The notes under the pieces: generated by a model
Told to the model about the DNA's origin: nothing
The model's input: the letters and a program-made list of their open reading frames with translations, nothing else
The model's database searches: none
Position numbers and translations under genes: made by a program
DNA from: Bradyrhizobium guangzhouense
GTDB lineage: Bacteria; Pseudomonadota; Alphaproteobacteria; Rhizobiales; Xanthobacteraceae
DNA length: 64,000 nucleotides
Direction of reading: 5' to 3'
Assembly (NCBI RefSeq): GCF_004114955.1
Contig: NZ_CP030053.1
Coordinates: forward strand, 4,650,001-4,714,000
Part shown: positions 16,190 through 22,459 of the stretch, piece by piece
Layout of the letters: every line of letters begins with the position of its first letter
How positions within the stretch are numbered: position 1 is the first letter of the stretch

Positions 16190-17279
16190 GCGCAGCTCCC
16201 TCGTGCAACGCGGTGCGAATGGCCCGGCCCGACGCCTGGTCGAAGATCGACAGCGTGTCGGGCCGGAAGTCGAGGCCGACGGTCTCGCCCGTTCGAAACG
16301 ATCTGCTGCTGGGTGAACGAGCCTTGAGCGCACCATAGCTCGTCGTCACCGTCACGATCTGCGTCGTGCCCAGATATTCGGTGCCATAGACCTCGCCGCG
16401 CACCATGCCGCGATCCGTGAACCGCACGTGCTCGGGCCGCACCCCGAGCACGAGCTCGCTCTCCGCCATCGCTTCGCGCGCAGTCGGAATGGCAACGTCC
16501 CGTTCGCCAAGCCGGATCGCTTCTGCGCCGGTCTGCAAGCCGCCACGGAACGGCAGGAAGTTCATGGGCGGTGACCCGATGAAGTCGGCGACGAACAGCG
16601 ACGCCGGCCGGTCATAGATGTCGCGCGGGCTTGCGACCTGTTCGACCACGCCATTGTTCATCACCGCGATCCTGTCGGCCATCGCCATGGCCTCCAGCTG
16701 GTCGTGGGTGACATAGACGGTCGTCGCGCCCAGCCGGTCATGCAGGGCGCGCAATTCATGAATCATGGCCTCGCGCATCTCGGTATCGAGCGCGCCGAGC
16801 GGCTCGTCCATCAGAAAACATTTCGGCTTGCGTACGATCGCCCGCCCCAGCGCGACGCGCTGCCGGTCGCCGCCGGCAAGGCCGGAGACCGAACGGTCGA
16901 GGAGATGGGAGATCCGCAGGATGCGCGCGGCCTCGACGACGCGACGGTCACGCTCGGCCGCGCCGATGCCCTCGCATTTCAGGGGAAAGCCGATGTTGTG
17001 CCGGACATTCATGTGCGGATAGAGCGCGAACAGCTGGAACACGAAGGCGATGTCGCGCGCCGAGGCGCGGTTCATCGTCACATCCTCGCCGTCGAGCCTG
17101 ATGGTGCCTGCCGTCGGCAGCTCCAGGCCGGCGATCATGCGGAGTGTCGTGGTCTTGCCGCAGCCGGAAGGTCCGAGCAGGCAAAGGAACTGACCATCCT
17201 CCACCGTGAAGCTGGCGGACTTGACCGCATGAAACGAACCGAACGATTTGTCGAGCGCCTCGACCTTGATTTGTGCCAT
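16182..17279 (-). CDS. Sugar/polyol ABC transporter ATPase, first subunit (MalK/UgpC family)
   Basis: 365 residues. Walker A GPSGCGKT, Q-loop FVFQLFALYPH, Walker B CFLMDEPLGALD and H-loop VTHDQ are intact. The signature, however, reads GLAGGDRQRVALGRA, deviating from LSGGQ at two positions, unlike the partner ATPase. The C-terminal TOBE-type domain is present. The gene overlaps the second ATPase by eight bases. Paired, non-identical ATPases suggest one consensus and one modified ATP site. The deviation may be mild, since GGD/GGE variants occur in active transporters. Confidence 0.9.
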   Translation of the reverse strand: MAQIKVEALDKSFGSFHAVKSASFTVEDGQFLCLLGPSGCGKTTTLRMIAGLELPTAGTIRLDGEDVTMNRASARDIAFVFQLFALYPHMNVRHNIGFPLKCEGIGAAERDRRVVEAARILRISHLLDRSVSGLAGGDRQRVALGRAIVRKPKCFLMDEPLGALDTEMREAMIHELRALHDRLGATTVYVTHDQLEAMAMADRIAVMNNGVVEQVASPRDIYDRPASLFVADFIGSPPMNFLPFRGGLQTGAEAIRLGERDVAIPTAREAMAESELVLGVRPEHVRFTDRGMVRGEVYGTEYLGTTQIVTVTTSYGALKARSPSSRSFRTGETVGLDFRPDTLSIFDQASGRAIRTALHEGAAHG

Positions 17280-17285
17280 CGCGCC

Positions 17286-17498
17286 CTACTCCCGAACCTT
17301 GGACACGATGGTGAACATCACGGTGCCGAACAGGGTCGTCGCAAACGACCAGGAATACAGCGTCAGCGAAAACGGCTGCATCAGCATGACCACGCCGGCG
17401 GCAATGATCGCGGTCGCCGCGGCTTCAAGCGGGCCGCGGCGCAGAACACGGTCTGCAAGACCACGTCGCACGATGGCTGGGGTGACATCGGGGCTCAT
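17286..17498 (-). CDS. Small membrane protein in the ABC-transporter operon
   Basis: 70 residues. A charged N-terminus is followed by two hydrophobic segments, roughly residues 24-41 (LEAAATAIIAAGVVMLMQ) and 46-65 (LYSWSFATTLFGTVMFTIVS), and a short charged end. It starts at an ATGA overlap with the permease stop and ends six bases before the first ATPase, so it is almost certainly a real operon member. Its position matches that of the small membrane protein found between permeases and ATPases in rhizobial glycerol-type importers, though I cannot assign a family. It may assist assembly or coupling of the permease. Confidence 0.65.
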   Translation of the reverse strand: MSPDVTPAIVRRGLADRVLRRGPLEAAATAIIAAGVVMLMQPFSLTLYSWSFATTLFGTVMFTIVSKVRE

Positions 17499-18448
17499 TT
17501 GCGGACAGCTCCAAAGGTGATGCCGCGCAGCAGATGCTTGCGCAGGAGCACCGTGAACACCACGATCGGCACCAGGAACAGCGTCGTGCCAGCGGCCACT
17601 GCCGGCCAGTCCTGACCGCCCTCGCCGATGATGATCGGAATGAACGGCGGCGCCGTCTGGGCGTTGCCCGAGGTGAGAAGCACCGCAAAGGCGTATTCGT
17701 TCCAGGCGAAGATCAGGCAGAAGATCGCGGTTGCCGCGATCCCCGTGGTGGCCTGCGGCAGCACCACCTTCACGAAAGCCTGGAAGCGGGTATAGCCGTC
17801 GATCATCGCGGCTTCTTCGTACTCGCGCGGGATTTCGTCGATGAAACCCTTGAGCAGCCAGACCGCGAGCGAGACGTTGACCGAGGTGTAGAGCAGGATC
17901 ATCCCGAGCCTGGTGTCCGACAATCCGATCGTGCGGTACATCAGATAGATCGGAATCGCGACCGCAATGGGCGGCATCATCCTGGTCGACAAAATGAAGA
18001 AAAGAAGATCATCTTTCAGGGGTACGCGGAAGCGCGAGAAGCCGTAGGCCGACAAGGTGCCGAGCGCGACGGCGAGCACGGTCGAGCCGAACGCGATGAT
18101 CAGCGAGTTGACGAAGCGCGGCACATAGTTCGAGGGACCTGCGACCACCATGTTGCGGTCGCGCGCGATGCTGTCGCACATCCCTTGTGGCGGCCCCAGC
18201 GAGCGGATGAATTCGGGCGTCTGGCGCGAGCGTGTCGTGAACAGGTTGCAGAAGCCTTCGAGCGACGGCTTGAACAGCACCTTGGGCGGATAGGAGATCG
18301 CATCGTCAGGCGACTTGAACGCGGTGAGCATGATCCAGACCAGCGGGATCATGGTGATGATGGCGTAGAGCACGACCAGCGAGCCGGCAAAACGCCGCGT
18401 CGTGGCCGAGGGCTCGACGACCGAATGGGCTGTGGTGGCTGAGGTCAT
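17495..18448 (-). CDS. Carbohydrate ABC transporter permease (MalG-type)
   Basis: 317 residues from the ATG at 18448, overlapping the other permease's stop as ATGA. It has six predicted membrane helices, the first near residues 21-42 (AGSLVVLYAIITMIPLVWIML). The cytoplasmic EAA loop EYEEAAMIDGYTRFQAFVKVVLPQ-like region contacts the ATPases. The periplasmic loop after the first helix is long (about residues 45-110) and includes two Cys residues. This is the MalG-like half of the import channel. Confidence 0.9.
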   Translation of the reverse strand: MTSATTAHSVVEPSATTRRFAGSLVVLYAIITMIPLVWIMLTAFKSPDDAISYPPKVLFKPSLEGFCNLFTTRSRQTPEFIRSLGPPQGMCDSIARDRNMVVAGPSNYVPRFVNSLIIAFGSTVLAVALGTLSAYGFSRFRVPLKDDLLFFILSTRMMPPIAVAIPIYLMYRTIGLSDTRLGMILLYTSVNVSLAVWLLKGFIDEIPREYEEAAMIDGYTRFQAFVKVVLPQATTGIAATAIFCLIFAWNEYAFAVLLTSGNAQTAPPFIPIIIGEGGQDWPAVAAGTTLFLVPIVVFTVLLRKHLLRGITFGAVRK

Positions 18449-19404
18449 CGGCTTTTCACCCTGTTCAGCGCTTTCACGTAGATGTTGGCGAGACCAAAGA
18501 CCGTCACGAACAGGATGATCGCGAAAGCCGAGGAATAGCCGGTGCGCCAGCTCTCGAACGCCGCCCGCTTGAGCGTGATCGAGGCAACTTCGGTGGTCGA
18601 TCCCGGCCCGCCGCCGGTGAGCAGATTGACCATGTCGAACATCTTGAAGTTCTCGATGCCGCGGAACAGCACCGCCAGCATGATGAACGGCAGCGCCATC
18701 GGCAGCGTGATCGACCAGAATTGCCGCCATTTCGACGCGCGATCGACCTCTGCCGCTTCATAGATGTAATCGGGGATCGACCGCAGACCGGCCAGGCAGA
18801 TCAGCATCACATAAGGCGTCCACATCCAGGCATCGACGATGACGATGGCCCAGGGGCTCAGCGTGACGTCGCCCAGCATCTGAAAGGACGATGCGGCGCG
18901 GCCGGTAAAGAAGGCGACGACGTAGTTGAACAGTCCGATCTGCGGCTGATAGAGGAACGTCCAGAAATTGCCGACGACGGCGGGCGACAGCATCATCGGC
19001 AGCAGGATGATCGTGGTCCACATGCCGTGGCCGCGGAATTTCTTGTCGATGAGATAGGCAAGGCCAAATCCGAGGACGGTCTCGATCACGACCGTCCAGA
19101 TCACGAAATGCGCCGTCACCTGCATCGCCGCCCAGATGTCCGGATCGGTGAGAATCGACTGGTACCAGTCGGCGCCCAGCCAGATCGTCGGCACATTGGC
19201 CCTGTTGGCGCGATAGTTCGTGAACGACAGATAGATCGTCCAGAGCAGCGGGAAGATATTGATCGCCAGCAGCAATACGATCGTCGGCGTGATGAAGAGC
19301 CAGGCGAGCGTCTTGTCCGACAGGCCCCGGATACGACGCGCCACACCGGGCCGGACCATGACGGCCCGATATGTGATCCGCGAAGAGGCACTCAGTTCAT
19401 TCAT
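18445..19404 (-). CDS. Carbohydrate ABC transporter permease (MalF-type)
   Basis: 319 residues from the ATG at 19404. The frame is open to 19485, but the extra 27 residues are charged and unlike the family. There are six membrane helices, the first at LAWLFITPTIVLLLAINIFPLLW, and an EAA loop around YEAAEVDRASKWRQFWSITLPM. It ends by overlapping the MalG-type permease. The start region lacks a clear ribosome site, so the start is the least certain part. Confidence 0.88.
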   Translation of the reverse strand: MNELSASSRITYRAVMVRPGVARRIRGLSDKTLAWLFITPTIVLLLAINIFPLLWTIYLSFTNYRANRANVPTIWLGADWYQSILTDPDIWAAMQVTAHFVIWTVVIETVLGFGLAYLIDKKFRGHGMWTTIILLPMMLSPAVVGNFWTFLYQPQIGLFNYVVAFFTGRAASSFQMLGDVTLSPWAIVIVDAWMWTPYVMLICLAGLRSIPDYIYEAAEVDRASKWRQFWSITLPMALPFIMLAVLFRGIENFKMFDMVNLLTGGGPGSTTEVASITLKRAAFESWRTGYSSAFAIILFVTVFGLANIYVKALNRVKSR

Positions 19405-19503
19405 CGTAGCGACCGATCCTGGCACCGGGATGTCGACGATGCGACGGTTCCGGTCATCGAAGGAAAGTCCGGAGCGCGAGCGCACGCGCTCCGGGTATCA
19501 ACC

Positions 19504-20850
19504 TCAGAACTTCTTGCCTTCTTCCTTGAAGATTGCCTTCCAGTCCTTGACCAGACCATCGAGCGCTTCCTGTGCAGTGCCCTTGTCGGCCACCACATAA
19601 TCATGCACGCGCTTCTGCTCGGCTTGCAGCAGCTGGGCGTAAGAGGGTTCGGCCCAGAAGTCGACCACCATGCCCATCGACTGCAGGAACTCCTTTGCGA
19701 AGGGCGCGCTACCAGGGAAGCTCGGATCGTTCAGCACGGACTTGGCGCAGGAATAGCCGCCGAGCGCCCACCACTTCTTCTGGACGTCGCCGCCGGAGAA
19801 CCACTTGATGTATTGCAGCGCCTCGGCCTGGTTCTTGGAGTACGAAACTACCGAGATGCCCTGCCCGCCGAGCTGCGTCGCCTGCGCGGCGGGACCGGCC
19901 GGATTGACGAAGAAGCCGATCTTGTCGCCGCCGACGTTCGGGTCCTTGTAGAGGCCCGGGAAGAAGGCGAAGAAGTTCATCTGCAGCGCGACCTGACCGG
20001 ACTTGAAGGCATCAAGCCCCTCCGACATGTAGGAGTTGGAAGCGCCGGGCGGCGTGCAGCACTTGTAGAGCTCCTTGTAGGCTTCGAGCCCCTTCACGGC
20101 ATTGGCCGAGTTCACGAACCCGTCCATCGCATAGGGCTTCTTCGGATCGTCGTATTTGAAGCCGTAATCGTAGAGGTAGTTCGACACGCCCATGGTGATG
20201 CCTTCCGAGCCGCGCTCGGTGTAGATCGAGGCGCCATAGACCTTCTTGCCGTCGATCTCGCGGCCCTGGAAGAATTGCGCGATGTCCTTGAGCTCGTCGA
20301 GCGTCTTCGGCACGCCGATCTCCCGGCCATACTTGGCCTTGAAGTCCTTCTGCACGTCCGGGCGCGCGAACCAGTCCTTGCGATAGGTCCAGCCCACCGC
20401 ATCGCCCATCGCCGGCAGCGCCCAGTAGTTCGGCGTGTTCTTCGGCCACTCGGAATAACCGACCACCGTGGCCGGCATGTAGTCGTCCATGCTGATTCCT
20501 TCCTTCTTGAAGAAATCGTTGAGCTTGACGTACTGGCCGTTCTCCGCGGCGCCGCCGATCCATTGGGAATCGCCGATGATGAGGTCGCACAGTGAGCCGT
20601 GCGAATTGAGTTCGTTCAGGAAGCGATCGGCGTAATTGGTCCACGGCACGAATTCGAACTTCATACCGATACCCGATTTGGCGGTGAAGTCCTTCGACAA
20701 TTCGACCAATGCATTGGCCGGGTCCCATGCGGCCCAGCACAGTGTGATGGTCTTGCCTTGCGCCTGCGCGGGCGTGGTGCCCGCTCCGACGCCAAGCGCG
20801 GCGGCCACTGCCCCGCATGCCACTACAAGCGTCTTCATCGTTCGTTTCAT
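19504..20850 (-). CDS. Extracellular solute-binding protein of the sugar/polyol ABC importer
   Basis: 448 residues from the ATG at 20850, chosen for the GGAGGGAAC ribosome site upstream and because a typical signal peptide then begins (KRTMKTLVVACGAVAAALGVGAG, cleavage likely after AQAQ). The mature protein is a family 1 sugar-binding protein (LCWAAWDPANALVELSKDF; later YEIKWF-like region QYIKWFSGGDVQKKWW). It captures the substrate in the periplasm for the two permeases. It is the first gene of a 13-gene minus-strand operon that ends with dhaK and rbsD/fucU, so the substrate is probably a short sugar or polyol leading to a ketose. Confidence 0.9.
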   Translation of the reverse strand: MKRTMKTLVVACGAVAAALGVGAGTTPAQAQGKTITLCWAAWDPANALVELSKDFTAKSGIGMKFEFVPWTNYADRFLNELNSHGSLCDLIIGDSQWIGGAAENGQYVKLNDFFKKEGISMDDYMPATVVGYSEWPKNTPNYWALPAMGDAVGWTYRKDWFARPDVQKDFKAKYGREIGVPKTLDELKDIAQFFQGREIDGKKVYGASIYTERGSEGITMGVSNYLYDYGFKYDDPKKPYAMDGFVNSANAVKGLEAYKELYKCCTPPGASNSYMSEGLDAFKSGQVALQMNFFAFFPGLYKDPNVGGDKIGFFVNPAGPAAQATQLGGQGISVVSYSKNQAEALQYIKWFSGGDVQKKWWALGGYSCAKSVLNDPSFPGSAPFAKEFLQSMGMVVDFWAEPSYAQLLQAEQKRVHDYVVADKGTAQEALDGLVKDWKAIFKEEGKKF

Positions 20851-20948
20851 TACACGTTCCCTCCGAGTGGGCCGGCCATCGACATGGCGCGGCTTTCCTA
20901 CCCGCTCGAATGCTTCGAGCAGAGCGACACAGTCCACGACGAGCTGAG

Positions 20949-20957
20949 TAACTAAAC
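20949..20957. promoter_or_regulatory. Half-site related to the 21008-21033 inverted repeat
   Basis: The sequence TAACTAAAC matches eight of nine bases of the right arm TTACTAAAC found at 21025-21033. It lies about 100 bases upstream of the solute-binding protein start. It could be a secondary site for the same repressor, but a single half-site of this length can occur by chance. Confidence 0.35.
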
Positions 20958-21007
20958 TGGTGTTTCCTCGCGCCACCCGGATTCTATAGGCCCGGCAGGC
21001 TCGATTT

Positions 21008-21033
21008 GTTTAGTAATGCACGGTTTACTAAAC
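21008..21033. promoter_or_regulatory. Candidate operator: perfect 9-bp inverted repeat upstream of the ABC/dha operon
   Basis: The arms GTTTAGTAA (21008-21016) and TTACTAAAC (21025-21033) are exact reverse complements separated by an 8-bp spacer. The AT-rich arms stand out from the surrounding high-GC DNA. The site is about 160 bases upstream of the solute-binding protein gene and in a non-coding gap. Such spacing fits a dimeric repressor of the LacI, DeoR or GntR type controlling the operon. No such regulator gene lies beside it, apart from the small HTH protein inside the operon. Confidence 0.55.
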
Positions 21034-21113
21034 ATTGCAAGCGCGGTTCGTCGGCTCCCGACATGAAGCCCGCAGAGATTGTACATCGTCTCCAGCACAC
21101 GAAGGTCAGGCGG

Positions 21114-22103
21114 TTACAGCGCCTGAAGTCCGATCGATTTGATCACCGGCGCAAGGCTTGCCGAAGTGGCATCAACAACCCGCTGGAATTTCTCCGGACC
21201 TGAATCGCCGTCGGGCTCCATGCCCTGCGCGCGGTAATTCGCCTGCAGTGCTGGATCCGCCATCGCCAGCCGAGTTGCCTGCGCGATGCGGTCGATGATC
21301 GCATCATCAGTCTTTTTCGGTGCGAACAGGCCGAACCATCCCTCGTAGCTGAGATCGGGCATGCCGGATTCAATCGCGGTCGGAATCTCCGGCGCGCCGC
21401 TCAAGCGCCTGTCGGTCGTGACTGCAAGCAACCTTACCTTGCCGGCCCGGCTCAGTTGCTGCAATTGAACCGACATGACGGCAATGACGAGAGATATCTG
21501 ACCGCTAACGAGATCGTTGGTGGCCTGTGCGATTCCCCGATAGGGAACGTGGACGATATCCAGGGCGCCGGCCTGCTGCTTGAACAGCTCCCCCACGAGG
21601 TGATTTCCGGTGCCGATGCCGGGGGTTCCATAGGACAGCGTACCCGGTTTGCTTCTGGCATAGGCGATCAGGCCCTGCAGGTCTGTGACGGGCAGCGACG
21701 GGTGCACGACGAAAACCAGCGCACTGCTGATCAGGCGATAGATCGCCCGGAAATCGCCCATGGAATACGAAGGATTTGGCGTCGTCAGCGGAATGATGAC
21801 CTGCGTGCTGCCGTTTCCCAGAAGCAACGAATAGCCATCGGGCGTCTCGCGCGCGACCTCAGTCGTCCCGATCGCGCCTCCCGCACCGCCGACATTGTCG
21901 ACAAAGGTTGAGCCAAGTCGAGATGACATCTTCTCGGCCCAGGGTCGTCCGATCTGATCACCCGAGCCGCCCGCGGCATAGGGAATCACAAGCCGAATTG
22001 GGCGCGACGGATAGTCAGCCGCATTCGCGCTGCGCGACAGTCCGGAGAGCGCAACGCCAAGCGTGGCCGCATTGACGAAATCTCGCCGCGAGAGGGAGGG
22101 CAT
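21114..22103 (-). CDS. Tripartite tricarboxylate transporter (Bug-type) substrate-binding protein
   Basis: 329 residues from the ATG at 22103. The N-terminus SRRDFVNAATLGVALSGL is a twin-arginine-type signal peptide, with likely cleavage after SANA. The body has the Bug/TctC pattern: YPSRPIRLVIPYAAGGSGDQIGR, VDNVGGAGGAIGT, YGTPGIGTGNHL and VPYRG. These proteins bind carboxylates or small aromatic acids in the periplasm and hand them to TctA/TctB permeases. No TctA or TctB gene lies within the window near it, so it is an orphan. It is divergent from the large regulator at 22460. Confidence 0.9.
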   Translation of the reverse strand: MPSLSRRDFVNAATLGVALSGLSRSANAADYPSRPIRLVIPYAAGGSGDQIGRPWAEKMSSRLGSTFVDNVGGAGGAIGTTEVARETPDGYSLLLGNGSTQVIIPLTTPNPSYSMGDFRAIYRLISSALVFVVHPSLPVTDLQGLIAYARSKPGTLSYGTPGIGTGNHLVGELFKQQAGALDIVHVPYRGIAQATNDLVSGQISLVIAVMSVQLQQLSRAGKVRLLAVTTDRRLSGAPEIPTAIESGMPDLSYEGWFGLFAPKKTDDAIIDRIAQATRLAMADPALQANYRAQGMEPDGDSGPEKFQRVVDATSASLAPVIKSIGLQAL

Positions 22104-22459
22104 GTCCTGTTCCGAACGTCGGGACCGGCTCTGAAAGCTCCATACGCAGCAGGAGGCAGCCATCGTCAATGGCCCATTCGATCAGCGCGCCACTCCCGGC
22201 TCGTGCGCGAAATGAGAGTGCCCATCCGTTTTCGGCTACGGTCCCTGCGCAAGACGGACAGCTCAGCGGCTGAGCCAATCTCGCACACCAGACTAAACCA
22301 TTCATCTAACAGCAATATTTCAAGACTCTCTGAGCCGGTCGGAGCAACGGCGCGCGCACCTCATGCCGCTCCCGCTGCTTTCGTCGAGTTTACTGTACGG
22401 TTCGTTCTGATAGGAAAAAGTCAAACTATTTTGACTCCCCGCTGCGGGGGCGATGGCGC
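22104..22459. other. Divergent intergenic region between the Bug protein and regulator 1
   Basis: This 356-bp gap contains no gene I can support. It is more AT-rich than its flanks toward the right-hand end and should hold both divergent promoters. It includes a short inverted repeat at 22420-22435 and CTAA-type pentamers (CTAAA at 22293, CTAAC at 22306) that are spaced 13 bp and so do not fit the 10-bp pattern seen further on. Confidence 0.6.
22420..22435. promoter_or_regulatory. Short inverted repeat just upstream of regulator 1
   Basis: GTCAAA (22420-22425) and TTTGAC (22430-22435) are perfect reverse complements around CTAT, centred about 32 bases before the GTG start of the regulator. 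It may be an autoregulatory operator or part of the promoter. The arms are only six bases, so it is weak on its own. Confidence 0.35.

Noticed and set aside
18721..20595. 624-residue plus-strand frame
   Set aside because: Lies antisense to the permease and solute-binding protein genes and has the shadow composition typical of antisense frames.
22280..22310. CTCGC, CTAAA, CTAAC series upstream of regulator 1
   Set aside because: The boxes are 13 bp apart, not 10, so they do not fit the phased-repeat pattern; probably chance or a different element.
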